Counted from the stretch's first letter, positions 33,591 to 45,600 are shown. The stretch is DNA of 64,000 nucleotides from Limnephilus marmoratus (GCA_917880885.1 OU862931.1:13899337-13963336); one strand, 5' to 3'. Numbers and translations are program-made. Notes: generated from the sequence alone by a model not told the origin.

Positions 33591-34585
33591 TACGTTATCA
33601 TTAACAAACTATTGAAATCAAATAAAAATACGACTTACAATAACCCAAATAAAACCGCGTCAAAATGTATGATTGCATCAACGGTTTTTCCAATTACTAA
33701 TCTCTTTTTTTTCAAAGTGAAAGAATAACAATGTGCGTTTATTTCCGACTACTCTATACTCTCAGACTTGGCAAAAGTCTCTTCCGCAGCAGATTTCCTG
33801 AGAAAAATATGGAGATGGGTTTTCGGGCTACACGTCTCATCGGATTATCCCGCGCTATTTACACTGCTCACATCGTCGTACATTACTATCCGACTAAATA
33901 ACCCCACCTGAATGACATCACCAGCGTACAGTCGTTCACGTGTACACTAAGGTGGATCACGACTATAAGGGAAAAATTCTTGTTTTGATTTGTCTATTAG
34001 TGATAAAAGGGTGTTAAATGAAGATTTAAAATCAAGTGATTTTTGTAATTATATTTGGAAATCATCTTCTTCCTCTGGATTGACTTTAAAATTTCACATA
34101 ATAGAGAAAAACCCACCCTTTGATTTAAAAATGTTAGATAAACCATTATAAATGAACAATTTTTCAATAAAACACGAAATAAAGGGAATATTTTGATTAA
34201 TTTATGTTAACTGTATGAATATAATTCAAATTATTTCAAGGCAGTGTATTCAAATACTAGCAAAATTCTTCTTACTCTCAAATTTCGGCATTATTTTGCG
34301 AGACTCGATCTTGGGACTTTTTTGTAAATAATTTCGTAAATATATTTACTACATTTGCTATGGAAGATTAAAGAAATATGGTTCAAAGGATTCGTAGTAA
34401 CTTTTATATTCACTAGAAATAACCCCTTAAAATGAAAATTTTCAAAACTTTGAAGTGAATTTGGAGGAAGAAAATCTTATCAGAAATTTTAAAAATTTTA
34501 AACGCGTCGTTTTGAACCCATTTGGCACCCTTTTATCGCTCTTAGAATTTAAAAATAATATTTTCTTAAATGATCCACCTTATTG
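33591..34585. other. No feature recognised
   Basis: AT-rich, no open frame of note, no repeat shared within the window. Confidence 0.4.
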
Positions 34586-34985
34586 TACAATAATAATAAT
34601 AATAATTTATTTTAGTAATTTGTACATTTAAGTTTACAAATTTCTAATTATTTATAATATTTCATATTGCAGCTAATTAATTATAATATTTCATATTCAC
34701 TATATTTTTTCGAGTTTTATGTAGCTCCTACAATACATCTTGAACTTTCCAATTGGTGTGGATTTTAAAGTTTCTGGTAGTGTGTTATATAACTTCATTC
34801 CCTTGTACAGTAAACTGTTCTGCGTATTCGCTTTGTCCTTTTTTTGTAGCCTAATTTCCTTGCACTTCCTTGTGTTATATCTGTGAATGTCCTTGTTGTA
34901 TACAATTTTATTTGAGAAGTATTTTGGTAACATGTTGTTCAATATTTTGTGGATAAATACCATCATGTTCAAGGTCAACATCTGT
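34586..34985 (-). pseudogene. LINE 3' end with ORF2 C-terminal remnant and (TAA)n tail
   Basis: The minus-strand frame 34981-34700 (93 codons) reads MMVFIHKILNNMLPKYFSNK, then YNTRKCKEIRL, and LLYKGMKLYNTLPETLKST, the usual final blocks of CR1/L2-group reverse transcriptases. The AAT repeat at 34588-34606 is its tail. 5'-truncated and inactive. Confidence 0.75.
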
Positions 34986-35099
34986 TTTATGGTTAACCAA
35001 TTTAGTTACTTTAACATTTACACTGCACAGCATATGCGTAATATACGTATTTATGATTAAAAACGGAGTGACTTAAATGTTATTAAGTATATAAAAACA

Positions 35100-35240
35100 A
35101 ATCACTTTGTAAAACACCACTCATTTAATCAAAATTATCTGCATGTTTCATAACCAAAGGTTTCTTCGTCAGATGAAGAAACCTTCGGTTTTGAAACATG
35201 TAGATAATTATGATTAAATAAGTGGTGTCTTACAAAGTTT
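35100..35240. repeat. PLE-B terminal repeats, head-to-head fold-back
   Basis: Arms of about 68 bases (35104-35171 and 35173-35240) meet at TTCGTCAGATGAAG. On the minus strand CTGACGAAGAAACC, loop, GGTTATGAAAC follows the CTGANGA-hairpin-GAAAC plan. The plus arm has CAGATGA in place of the box. Outer words ACACCACT and AGTGGTGT pair. Confidence 0.65.
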
Positions 35241-35524
35241 TTTTTTCGCCAATTTGGAATCCGCAGTACAAAGTATTCATTGATAGCATAGAACATATTC
35301 AAAACAATTTTTTAAAATATCTTACCTTTAAATTCAACAATAACTTTGATTGCACATTTCAAACTTTGCAACAAAGGCAAGCAACAGCTGAATTGACATT
35401 TTTACACAAAATTTTAAATAATAACATTGACTCTACCGAACTTCTTTCCCTAGTTAATTTTAACATAGATACTAAAGACGTACACGCCATACAGACCTAT
35501 TCCACACGCTTAATTACAAGATAA
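35241..35524 (+). pseudogene. LINE ORF2 C-terminal fragment (LINE-1 relative)
   Basis: Reads IWNPQYKVFIDSIEHIQNNF, LKYLTFKFNN, and LTFLHKILNNNIDSTELLS, aligning with the C-terminal region of LINE-1 ORF2 (VWNPRYTTYIERIEKIQNRF). Both ends are cut: at the left by the PLE-B fold-back, at the right near an M1 MITE. Confidence 0.7.
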
Positions 35525-35552
35525 CTGATGCTCGAGACCTAGAATGACAGGA

Positions 35553-35813
35553 CGTCGCCTCAGTTCTTATTTGTCCAACACACCATTTCAGTTTTTGTCC
35601 AATCTCCACTTTAAAATTAAAAATAAAGTATAAAAAATGATAGTTAATCACCCAACTAAAAATAATTATTCAAACTAATGAGGCCTTTACCTTTACAAAA
35701 ATAGTTTTTTCTTAAACACCTATCATACTGATTCATTGAAATAATTAAAGAAAACCTTCTTCTCCTGTAAAATTTTCAAATGGTCTGTTGGACAAATACG
35801 AACTAAGGCTACG
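35553..35813. mobile_element. M1 MITE, complete but diverged
   Basis: Left end CGTCGCCTCAGTTCTTATTT and right end AATACGAACTAAGGCTACG are inverted copies, with GGTCTGTTGGACAAA as a shared subterminal word. Inverted relative to the 52.8-kb copy. No ORF. Confidence 0.75.
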
Positions 35814-35892
35814 AGGAGTCAGAATAACAGAATAGTGTGTATGAGACGTTGCATGAATATCACTGAAGATTTTTTATACAAATAACACATAA

Positions 35893-36472
35893 GTCCCAAC
35901 TGCTCCCAACCGTCTGGAGCCAGTGGGATAATGGCATCCTCATTTGGAAAAAATATGAGGATGATGGTTGTGAAGGAGGGGAAGGAGATGTGAAGAGAGA
36001 TGGGGAAGTGCCTGGTTATTAAAGTATGATCATGAAACACGCATTTTAAGCAACATTTTAATTCTGAATGGTGGTCTTACACCAGGGAGATACTGAGATT
36101 ATCCACCACTCTGGAATGTTTCGCAAATGTACTACAATTATTAATTATTTTCTTCTTCTTCTTTGTGTGCCCTATCAGGTGCCCCCGACGTTGGCAATCA
36201 CTCTTAAAAATGTCTCTCTGTCTTGCGCTGCCCGGAATAGCTCCTCCACACTTCCAATGCCGGACCACTCTCGTAAATTTCGCAGCCAAGATATTTGCCT
36301 CCTACCAGGCCCTCGGCGACCCTCTATCTTGCCTTTCAATATTTTTATTTTAAGTGATAAAATTGTGAAATATTTAATGAGCTATAATTTATTTGCGCAT
36401 GCCGAGATTTGAACCCGCGACATCCGAATTGCTAATCGAGAGTCTTAGCCCTCTACCACGGAGCCTATTCGG
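35893..36472 (-). repeat. SINE1 copy 5, split by a LINE fragment
   Basis: The tail side (TCCCAACTGCTCCCAACC) starts at 35893. The head side has a minus-strand B box near 36405-36419 and A box near 36451-36463. The middle is interrupted at about 36136-36341. Confidence 0.75.
36136..36341 (-). pseudogene. RTE-like LINE 3' end inserted in SINE1
   Basis: The minus strand reads GKIEGRRGPGRRQISWLRNL, REWSGIGSVEELFRAA, then VIANVGGT and stop, the conserved C-terminus of a common insect RTE-type ORF2. It ends in a GAAGAAGAAG tail (plus strand 36142-36158). The longer relative at 43.6-44.2 kb shows the same end. Confidence 0.75.
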
Positions 36473-37085
36473 GTGTCAAAAGAGAGTTCTGCGGCGGTCC
36501 AGTATCTAATTTTCAGATATCTCAGTCTATCCTTTTTATAAATAAGTGAGGTAATCATTTTCATCTCTGATTACAACTAATGCGCAAATTTTTCACTTAT
36601 TCATTGAAAATGAATTTCTTTTGTCTGCAAATCTCTTCTTTCGGTTTTAAATAAACAACCCAATTCACTCGGATTAATTCATTTAACTTTATTGTTTACT
36701 TTCGGTTTTCAAATCCTTTGAAACAATAACCAACAAAGATTTGGACTGAACTTCAAAACCTAAAATGAAATTAAGACTACCATCCTCTTGACAAAACCGC
36801 CCATCTTTTGTCCAGAAAGATACTAAAGTTTTCATCTGATGATGAATTCAATTTTGAAGATAACAATTATAATTTTCGTAGAAATCCTGCCTGATTCAGT
36901 TACTATTTCTTCTAATATCATTAATAATTACTGTCGGCACCTTCCTGGCGTTGATTAAAAGAAGAATGAAAATTCTTGATTATTACGCTTAAATAATATA
37001 GACTGGATAATAAAAGTAATCAAATATATGCTTACTGGTTTCATTTTTAGGTGATCTAAAGACTCTTTTATATATTTGTTCCATT
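36473..37085. other. No feature recognised
   Basis: AT-rich; small frames without motif. Confidence 0.35.
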
Positions 37086-37640
37086 ATGTTAGTCTGTATT
37101 TATGTTTACCTAGCAGAAGGAAGTTTCATCAAATGTCTAATATAAAATTTGATGAATTCGAAGATTCCTGCTACTTGACTGACTACAGTGGACCCGGGAC
37201 TTTCATGCATACTGTACCCGTCAAAGAGACCATTTACTCATTCTCCCCAGACATAAAACTGCTGTATTTGAGGGCAATTTCTGCTATTCATAATCAAAAC
37301 TTTGGAATGAAAGGCCACTGTTCAAAGGACTATTCCATCAAAACCATGGTTTCAAAAATTCAAAAAAGAAATTTCATCACTTATTCGAATGAGAATCGGA
37401 CATTGTTAATTATCACCTTTTTAAAATTCACATCCTTGACTCCCCAGACTGTACATTCTGTGGTCTAGATGTGGGAACCATTAGATCACATATATTTTGG
37501 TTGTCCCTCTCTAAATAAATATCCTCTCTTCTACCATCTAAAATTGCCTCCCCTCCATTCAAAATTTCATCTCTTCTAAGTCTGAACTCGACTCCAATCT
37601 TCCATATAATTCTGAAATTTGCTCATTTAAATAAAATTAA
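37086..37640 (+). pseudogene. Jockey/I-like LINE C-terminal remnant with zinc-binding motif, frameshifted
   Basis: Across three frames one can follow WFQKFKKEISSLIRMRIGH (near 37349), then HILDSPDCTFCG (near 37428) and DHIYFGCPSLNKYP (near 37473). The C-x2-C ... H-x4-C spacing with DSPxC and DHIxxxCP is the C-terminal zinc-binding block found after the reverse transcriptase or RNase H of Jockey/I-type LINEs. At least two frameshifts make it dead. Upstream, IYSFSPDIKLLYLR may belong to the same protein. Confidence 0.5.
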
Positions 37641-37894
37641 CATATAATTTCACCTTTTCTTTCTCTGTAATTTTAAATCATGGCCTAGAACACCCTTGAA
37701 AGGTGAAAGCCAGAAATAATTGAAAAAAAGGACACTGTCTATTCGAATATCGACATATTATACTAAAATAATAATACTTCAAAAAGCTCTGCAGCAAATG
37801 GTTGCTGACTGAATGCACAGTCAACCGGACAACATCGTAATTGATACAAATTACAATGAAAGGTGTACTTAGTTGCGTTAATGGCAGGTACCTA
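37641..37894. other. No feature recognised
   Basis: Short frames on both strands with no motif. Confidence 0.35.
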
Positions 37895-38010
37895 TTTAAA
37901 ATACCCCAATACTCCCGCGTTCCTCTTCCACCTTCCCCGTGCACCCTCTCCCCTCTCCCGATTAATATATTCTCTCGCGTTCCATATATTCAGTCCCTGT
38001 ACTGTCAAAC
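37895..38010 (-). repeat. Helitron family H fragment
   Basis: The pyrimidine-rich run CTTCCACCTTCCCC and the word CCATATATTCAGTCCC match the interior of family H (GGGACTGAATATAT at 10.58 kb). Neither end is present. Confidence 0.5.
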
Positions 38011-38244
38011 GTGCGAAGTTAAAATAGTCGTTAAGTTTTCTGAAATTATTCAATTTTCTTAATTTTTCTTTCTACAGAGTATTAGAAAACTTAAAAATAT
38101 ATATAAATAAAATTGGTACAGTCATTCTGAAGTTATGGCGTGACCAGGGGAAACAGGGATTCATTTTTATATATTTTGATAATCATGCGTTTTTAATCCA
38201 TAAACATATTTCTTAAGTCATCACAATATTTTTCACTTAAGGTT

Positions 38245-38630
38245 TTTTTTACATGAACTCCTCACAGGAGGCCCTGAGGAAAATAATTTCCCTCAGGGAA
38301 CGAGTCGAAGAAACGACCCGTTCTCATGTGACAAATGTCAACCGTGCACAAATGTTGAGCACGCGTTTGGCGTGTTTCCCGACTATGCACCAGTGCCGAA
38401 GGGATCAATGATGCTAGTTCCTCAGAGCATCTTCCATTGTAATACGGTAGAACAAGGATAGCATTCCCACCCGACGACGCCTATGCTCTAAGTGTTGCAA
38501 TCCGTCTGTTAAGATGGGAGAATCTATTAAACGAACCGCCCGTTTCTGCGCAAAGTCGAGGGTATTTTTCAGGTATTTTGGAGGTCTTAATGACCAGTTA
38601 GTTACCGAGCATTGTCGTGGGTTCAATTTC
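38245..38630 (-). pseudogene. LINE-Y 3' end, internally deleted
   Basis: The minus strand reads PPKYLKNTLDFAQKRAVRLI and RRVGMLSLFYR like the 25.9-kb copy. It then jumps from RVVSSTRS-type sequence (38300) directly into the terminal hairpin (38255-38299), missing about 170 bases of ORF end. The A/T-rich tail is at 38243-38252. Confidence 0.7.
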
Positions 38631-39690
38631 TTTGTCCTTCATCATTGCACAACCGTTTTTACCTTATATAATGTTGGGAATAGAGTTTTTTTGACAGTAT
38701 TTATTTTGTATTCATTAGAAAAATCAGGAAAAGAGCAAATTAAACTGATCGGTCGATTTAACATGCCGATGAGCGACAAGGTCTGGTCAGACATGTGCGA
38801 TTTAATACTTGTGTAATTTTTATTTCTGGTTTGTTAGAACGAAACGGTTTCATAACTTCCTCACAACAACAGCACAGTTTTGTATATTTCGTAGTGGATG
38901 GTAATTTCTAAACCGGTTGTTTTTGCGCGTTTAAAATTGAATTTAGTTTATTTTGGGCAGTTCTTTAGATTATAGGGACAAGAGACGTTCGTTCGTAGTC
39001 ACGTTCGTAGTTGGCCTGACAGCCGGTAATTCCACACATGTAAGAACGGGCCACCAATCCAAAGACACGCGTATACCCACAAATCAAACAAGCTATGGCT
39101 GTTTTCAGTATTATGGTATTCAAAATATAGGCACATATCTCACAAATATCAAATGTTAATCTTTATTCCAATGGAATTATATAACATTAGGTCTATAACT
39201 TCGACCAATTACATCTAGACTAGGCGAAAATATGACACCAGAACCAAATATATTGATTTACGAAAACATTTATCAAAAATAACGTGCATTATCTCACAAG
39301 ATCGTTAGAAGCATTGATTTTTATCTTTTGGTGGTCTGCGTGGAGCTAATTTGTTTTCCATCAAATTGGTGGCAACGGAATCACTAAGCTTTGTGAAGAT
39401 CATTTTTAAAACACAAAATTTAAGCAGCTAGAAATATTTTAGGAGTGGGTTATAATGAACTTTATTATTGTAAGTTTTATCAGTTTCATGAATACTTAAA
39501 AATATATATACATAACATGAAGATTCTAGACAGCGCATTAGCGAGAAAAGTGACGTTTAAACAAAAAGTTTAATTTCTTCCTAGCAAAATAATTACGTGA
39601 TGCAAGAGATGCGACGGAATTCGATGAATAGTTGTATTATGAAATTACTCACAGGTGGTGTCACTTTTGAATTGAAATTAGGTGTGGGAG
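38631..39690. other. No feature recognised
   Basis: AT-rich; small frames only. An AATATATATACATA run near 39500. Confidence 0.35.
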
Positions 39691-39695
39691 TGTCT

Positions 39696-40113
39696 ATATT
39701 GTAAGTTCTCAACGTGGGCGATAATGGCCCTCTTGGGGTCCTTTTACGGCTTCAGGGGACGGTACACGACCATGAAAAATTGGGGGGCGTTTCAGACTGT
39801 CAGGGGGGCGGTAGGAAACCCAGAAAAACCCATCCCACCCCATCCTATCTTGCCCCATCCCATCCATAAATTTCGTCACATCTTAAAATATTTTCCCTAT
39901 CCCATTAGGGTGGCAAATGTAAACCCATCGTGGCATCCTATTATGCCTCTCTCCATCGTGGTATCCCGTTACCCCCCCTCCATTGGCAAATATTACCCTG
40001 TTGTGGTATCTCATTATGCCCCCTCCGTTCGGATTCACGAGTTAGGGGGCGCTAGAAATAAAAAAATATTTTCAAAGTGGGCGGTAGGCAAAAAAAGGTA
40101 GAGAATCTATGGT
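39696..40113. mobile_element. Non-autonomous hAT-like element, decayed ends
   Basis: Left TTGTAAGTTCTCAACGTGGG and right AAAGGTAGAGAATCTATGG are partial inverted repeats like the CAGTGGTTCTCAACGTGGG ends of some insect hAT elements (from memory). The interior has G-rich words (GGGGGGCG) at the left and GGGCGGTAGGC at the right. A unit of about 55 bases (ATCGTGGCATCCTATTATGC) is repeated three times at 39929-40025. No clear duplication. Confidence 0.45.
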
Positions 40114-40319
40114 CTGTCTATTTGAAGCTTGTTACACCGCTTGGATGATGCTCATCGGAGGGTTAAAAGGAAACTGACGTCGTCAATTTAAATAAGATCC
40201 TCCGACTTCCTGATCTCGAAAAGACAAATAGTAACGGTTATCCATTCGATAAATAATTTCTATATCTCTTTCAAGGAGAAATTGGACTTACTTTGAACAA
40301 ACAGACATGCCCAAAACAA

Positions 40320-40480
40320 ACTTTATTCTATACTTTTGAATGTAGCTATCACTTTGTGGTTATCCATTATTCCTTCTTCAGGGCAAACGTATACTGAAAA
40401 GGAACGGTCGTTCCGTAACCGGTCGGCTTTGCTAAAATATATAAATGGTTCAAACAAAGTTAAATTGTTTCATTTATCTA
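40320..40480 (+). repeat. PLE-C terminal repeat, single copy
   Basis: GTAGCTATCACTTTGTGG, then CTGAAAAGGAACGGTCGTTCC and CCGGTCGGCTTT, then GGTTCAAACAAAGTTAAATT. The GAAAC after the hairpin has become GTAAC. Confidence 0.6.
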
Positions 40481-41120
40481 CACCATTCCATTTATTCTTT
40501 AATCAGTTTATTCTTCATTGACTCGCTCTCATGAGCATCCCAATTATTGAAATAGCGATCAAAAATATCAATCATTGCTGAATTACATAATCAAAAAATG
40601 ATAACGTTCATGAATAAAGAAGAACACTTGAAAAGCCATTCACCTAGATTTCAATAGTTATCAATATCGGCGAATCCGTCTCTCTTACGCTTGACTGACG
40701 CCGTATATCGCCACCCCATTGTAATTTAATAAAAATGAATAAGTTCTTAATATGAAATTTAAGCAAAGAATGGTCATACTTTTGGATCACGAAGAACGCA
40801 TTGGCATTTCTTGTGTTCTTTTTAGTCTGTGCCAGTATCAGCTCCAGCATTGGTTCCGATTGCCGACTGAATGGCTAATTCTGACCAAAACGAGAACGCT
40901 CTGGTTTACTGGTTCAATGAATGCCATTTCGGTAGATATCTCATGTGTTTCAGGATGAGAACATTCCCAGATTTTACATCAGTGTTTCTCAAAATGTTAC
41001 CATTTGAATGATTTGCTATCCTTTGTTTCCGGAAAATAGGGAACTGGGATGATGGGCGGGGCAACATATTTTTCCTCATTAATTCAAATCAATCGTGCAT
41101 GGTTGATTAAAAGTTGTTAT
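40481..41120. other. No feature recognised
   Basis: Mixed composition, small frames without motif. Confidence 0.35.
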
Positions 41121-42025
41121 TAATGCAAAATTTTGTCCTTTTATAGAACTAAAAAACCTATTCAGTTTGATTATAAACTAAATAATGTTTGTCTCTCCAC
41201 TGTCACATCTATCAAGGACCTTGGGGTCACTCTGGATTGTAAACTTTCTTTCCGGGATCACATTAATAACATCGTAAACAAATCACTTAAACTACTCGGC
41301 TTCATTCATAGAATTACCTCTGACCTTAAACATATAAATACACTTAAATCTCTTTACTGTTCGCTGGTCCGCCCTCACCTTGAATATGCTAGTGTCATTT
41401 GGTCTCCTTTTTATGCTGTCCACATTTGTTACATCGAATCTGTACAACATCGCTTCCTACGAGGAATTGCTTGGAGGTTAGGACTTGAAAGAGGAGAATA
41501 CTCGTATGATGAAATTGAACAAACTTTAAACATTTCCTCTTTAGAAAAACGTAGAAAGGACTCTGATCTAATATGCATTTTCAAAATTATCAACAGTATT
41601 ACTAACACACCTGCATCTATACAACTCATCCAGTTCAACATTCCTTCCCGTAGACTCCGAAATAATGAATTGCTGTTCCTCAATCAACATTCTACTAATT
41701 ATGGATATCATTCTCCTTTATCCAGAATGTCGAGACTAGTCAACACAAATCAAAGCATTGAATTTTTTGGTGTAAGCCTAAATGACTTTCGGCAGTCGTT
41801 ACGCAATGTGGTTTTTTAAAGTCTTTTTAAATCCATCTTCAAGCTACTTGTAGTTATCTTCTCTATGTACTTTTATATTATATGTATTTTGTCAATGCTC
41901 TTCATCTATATGTAATCTCCTTTCATTGTGATTTCTCTTTTTTCTATTCGTGTTATTGATGTATTGTTAATTGGACTAATTGTCCGTAAATAAATAAATA
42001 AATAATAAATAAAAATAATAATTAA
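41121..42025 (+). pseudogene. 5'-truncated CR1/Jockey-group LINE with ORF2 C-terminus
   Basis: An uninterrupted frame from about 41121 to 41819 reads FYRTKKPIQFDYKLN, TSIKDLGVTLDCKLSFRDHI, KLLGFIHR, SLVRPHLEYASVIWSPFY and VQHRFLRGIAW: the C-terminal third of ORF2 after the palm. It ends in TAA at 41817. About 200 bases of 3' UTR and a (TAAA)n tail at 41990-42020 follow. The clean frame over 230 codons suggests a young insertion of a family distinct from LINE-1. Confidence 0.8.
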
Positions 42026-42590
42026 TGAACTGACTTACAAGCTTGATATTGCCAAATAAAGAACTACAGTGAAAAATACAATGGCTTAAAAAATATAATC
42101 AGATAGATTAAATGCAAATACAAATCAAAACAAACTGATTCTGAATATAAAAGTGTTGTTATAATAATATTATTGATCATGTACAAATACAATAAAAGAT
42201 AGATCAAATACAACTACTAATCAAAACAAAAACTCATTCTTAACATGTACCTACGTAGAATTTATAAATCTTCATTCAAAATTGATTAAAACACCATCAC
42301 AATAAAGCATTCCGTTTCGTTGTTATTACTGCAATTTTTAAATGCTGACGTCACCGGTCACCGATGTTAATATTTCATTATGGTTTTGATTGGATAGAGA
42401 TGAGGCATTGAAGCTCGGATTTCGTTTGTATAGAGATTTCATTGTATCACAGTGTTGATGGAATTGAAACATAATGAAGGCCCCAATAATTAAAATCCGT
42501 ACGGAAAATGACTGCGATCGGTTTCATTTGAGGGCAATCAGATTATATCTGCCAACAATTGAAACCGCAATGACGATTTTATTCCTTAGA
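42026..42590. other. No feature recognised
   Basis: AT-rich, with ACAAATCAAAACAAA words repeated loosely near 42120 and 42220. Confidence 0.35.
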
Positions 42591-43093
42591 CTAGCTGGTA
42601 CCCGGCATGCGTTGATATGCCATTTAATAAAGAAATTGTTTCTCCCTGCTTGTCCTTTCCCTTTCGTCCCATTCCCCTTCCGTCTCCCCTTCCTCTCCCG
42701 CGTCCCCTTCCCACTCCGCCTCCTCCACCTTCCTTCTCCCCTCCCCCCGTCCAGCGAACCCCTCTCCCTATCCCCCCCCTCCCCCCTCCGAAGTTCCCCT
42801 CCCTGGTTCCCCTCCCCCCTCCCACGAACCCTCTACTTGAGTTCCCCTAGTCCCTCCCCCCACCCGCATTCCATACATTCAGTCCCGGTACATACAGTTT
42901 TTAAACAGCTTGCGTGCCACCTATTGCAATTTTATTATACAAATTTCATAATGCCATAGCCCACCAGTAGTTTTATACAAACCTTGTCCTGATAATAACG
43001 AACAAAAAAAATTATCCAATTTGATGCGTCGTTCGGGAGTTATGCACGTACATACATTTCGGCGATTCATATTTATTAATGTAGATAGATAGA
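42591..43093 (-). mobile_element. Non-autonomous Helitron, family H, copy 3
   Basis: Reads on the minus strand: TCTATCTAC start at about 43093, GCATTATGAAATTTGTATAA near 42950, a purine-rich run (42640-42880), and end GCATGCCGGGTACCAGCTAG at 42591 next to an A (T on the element strand). Family word order is the same as at 59.1 kb. Confidence 0.8.
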
Positions 43094-43246
43094 TGTAATA
43101 CGGTATATTAAGTGCAGAATTTCTTGAAATAAAAGCATCTGAGTGATACCATATATGACATTTTCTTTGCAATAATAGCTAATTCGATAGTATTTTGAAA
43201 TTGGTTTCAGCTCCAAAGGTTTTTAATATATGTACCCACATATTAT

Positions 43247-43415
43247 ATAACTCAGAATGATATCAAGTCAACACCTCCTTTGAAAAGTCATTAAAAGCGA
43301 TGTTTTTTTTTTTATAAATTGGTTACGTTAAGTAAAGGTTATGGGCTATTTTTCAATTATTTTTTTCAAATCTTTTGTTGACTTTTCAAGGAGGTGTTGA
43401 TTCTGAGTTGGCATG
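43247..43415. mobile_element. Small MITE with inverted ends
   Basis: TCAACACCTCCTTTGAAAAG (43269) pairs with CTTTTCAAGGAGGTGTTGA (43382). Beyond these, AACTCAGAAT and ATTCTGAGTT also pair. Loop of about 90 AT-rich bases. Superfamily not determined. Confidence 0.6.
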
Positions 43416-43484
43416 GAACCATTATAAAAGTTGTTATGAGCAGTGAATTATAAGTACCGGTATGTTCCTAGTGTACCTAGTGCT

Positions 43485-44400
43485 CTTCAATATTAAAAGC
43501 GGTTAATCTTAAGGCTCCGTAGTAAGCGCTCAAAAAGAAGAAGGAGGTTTAAAAGGGAGATAATATCTCGGGGATAATAGTCATGTTTTATTAAATATAT
43601 TTACAATTTTCTTCTTCTTCTTGTGTCGTGTCCGTTCAACGGACGTTGGCTATCATGTTGGCTATTTGCTTACTGCGGCCCGGAACAGCTCTACGGAAGA
43701 CCTGACAAACCACTGTCTCAGGTTTTTCAGCCATGAGGTTTTCCTTTTTCCAGGGTCCCGTCTTCCGGCAATCTTTCCCTGCATCATGAGCATGAGATGC
43801 AGGATCTCATACTTCTCTGTATATCTCATCACATGTCCAAGATATTGAAAGTTTCGGATTTTTATAGTTTTAATTACTTCCTTTTCTTTATTCATCCGAA
43901 CCATAACATCTTCATTCGTAACCTTGTCCATCCAGCTTATTTTAAGTATACCTCTGTAGATCCACATCTCGAATGCCTCAAGTCGCCTAATTAGTTCTTC
44001 AGCAAGCGTCCATGCTTCCATTCCATAAAATAATATCGAAAACACTTAGCATCTGACCATTCACATTCGTAATCTAAGGTTGAGATCATGACTGCAGAAT
44101 ATTTTTTTCATGCGAATAAAGGCTGCACGAGCTTGCTCAATGCGGTATTTGATTTCAACCGAAGGATCCCATCTATCATTTGCATTACATATTATGTAAA
44201 TACGAATGTTTATTTATTAAGCAAAAATTGTGAATATATTTAAAAAAAAAACTCGTTTAAATAGAGCAAAAATTTCTCAACAAATATCTAAGTAGCATTT
44301 AAAGAAACAGTAGCATAAAAAATAACAAAATAAAATAATTATTTTTTCGGAGCTTACTTTGCGATTTTTTTCAATCAAGGTAATTTCATATAGTTACTGT
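43485..44400. mobile_element. Fold-back element F, copy 2, split by a LINE
   Basis: The left piece (43490-43605) has AGCGCTCAAAAAGAAGAAGG and CATGTTTTATTAAAT like the centre and arm of the 13.8-kb copy. The right piece (44195-44400) has ACTCGTTTAAATAGAGC, GCATTTAAAGAAACAGT and CGGAGCTTACTTTGCGATTT. An RTE-like LINE sits between them. Confidence 0.6.
43605..44185 (-). pseudogene. RTE-like LINE, 5'-truncated, inserted in element F
   Basis: The minus strand from about 44185 reads ANDRWDPSVEIKYRIEQARA and KKIFCSHDLNLRLRM. After short frame breaks it reads VFSILFYGMEAWTLAEEL, LEAFEMWIYRGILKISWMDK, QYLGHVMRYTEKY, MQGKIAGRRDPGKRKTSWLK and LRQWFVRSSVELFRAAVS. This is the C-terminal part of a widespread insect RTE-type ORF2. 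The end carries the GAAGAAGAAG tail (plus strand 43610-43623). The catalytic YADD is upstream and lost. Confidence 0.8.
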
Positions 44401-44449
44401 TTCAGCTCAGTTAATGCATAGATATCCTGTTTTTTTATTATTTGATTTG

Positions 44450-44560
44450 GGGTGTTATGCCATGTTGCGCTACCTCCTCATTTAGCCAACGTTTCGGACA
44501 GCGTTACAGTGTTACACACATCTGCCCTGATGATGGACCCTATACCGCTATTACCTAATA
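44450..44560. repeat. PLE-A terminal repeats, fold-back, decayed
   Basis: Left arm GGGGTGTTATGCCATGTTGC..TAGCCAACGTTTCGGACAGCG (minus-strand hammerhead-like side), then a short right arm CTGCCCTGATGATGGACC at 44522 that breaks off. Same layout as at 27.5 and 53.9 kb. Confidence 0.65.
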
Positions 44561-45600
44561 CCTCCTTTAACAGTAAACCCATATTCTAAATTAATAATCG
44601 TAATTCATTTGTCTCACAACGTGTTCCAAGTTCCAGATTCCACCCACCAGCGGCACAGCAGCAAACCCCACACTCTCGACCGGTACTCTCCCAACTGATG
44701 ATCGCGGTCAAAACTTGTACTAATGTTTTCAGCTGCTCGCGGCGTACCAACCTCAGGGTATCTCACAAAGATATTGGAATATAAGTAGATGTGCTATCTG
44801 TTGTTTTTACTACGTGGGTCTGCGCTTCCGGGTGTCGCCGATATTGTTTACCAATTAACAAATAAACTAAAAGAACAAATAACTAACGAATAAACCAAAC
44901 GAACGTTTTTAACTAAATAAATTTCCTTATTCAAAATATATTGTTAACCAATATTAATGCACATTTTCAAAAAATCAACGAAATGAACAAATTCCTTTTG
45001 TATGAAAACTACGCTAATTAGCGCGTAGTCCGGCGACAGTTACGCGGATACCATAGGGTATCTCAGTAGCGGTGTTGTCAATTTCTAACGCAGCATTAGC
45101 TACTCGCTACAACTGGTTTACAGTATTGAAGATGGAGCCGTTACATCATAACCCAAATTGCATTGGAGTCAAGCATTCTTTTAATCGGCTATTAGTACAA
45201 ATCAGCGTAGACACCTGAAAAATCACGGGATATTATAATAATCGTAGGTTTTATGCATCAGAAAATATTTATAAAATATTTATCTAAGGACCACTGCTTT
45301 CAAAAGCAAATATTTTCAAAATTCTTTATACCTAATATAAATAGCTAACTATATTTTTTGATGATAAGTTGTGGAGACGTCAGAAATTAATCTTTATCCA
45401 AATGCTTTAACCACAATCAGTTCCAAATTTAAAAATTAAAATTTGATTGAAGGTGAATTATTTCTTCTAGGAAATTTTTACCTTGTTTCGTAAAAGCTCT
45501 TGAATCATGCCCAGTGAGAAAGTGATGAACTTCACTCAAATGTTGTTTTCTACTAATAATACGTAGATGAGATTAAAATCTTGGAATAAAAAAATAATAA
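44561..45600. other. Unassigned region, partly GC-richer
   Basis: 44620-45140 is less AT-rich. GGGTATCTCA occurs at 44757 and 45057 about 300 bases apart, and CGCTAATTAGCG near 45012 is a 12-base palindrome. These may be parts of an unrecognised element. No coding sequence recognised. Confidence 0.35.

Noticed and set aside
42474..42959. Proline-rich protein
   Set aside because: The Pro/Ser/Leu richness comes from the pyrimidine strand of a Helitron purine run; matching frames exist in the other Helitron copies with different sequences. The same applies at 10.5, 26.2 and 59.1-59.5 kb.
43797..43994. Plus-strand protein
   Set aside because: Shadow of the RTE-like LINE coding sequence on the minus strand.
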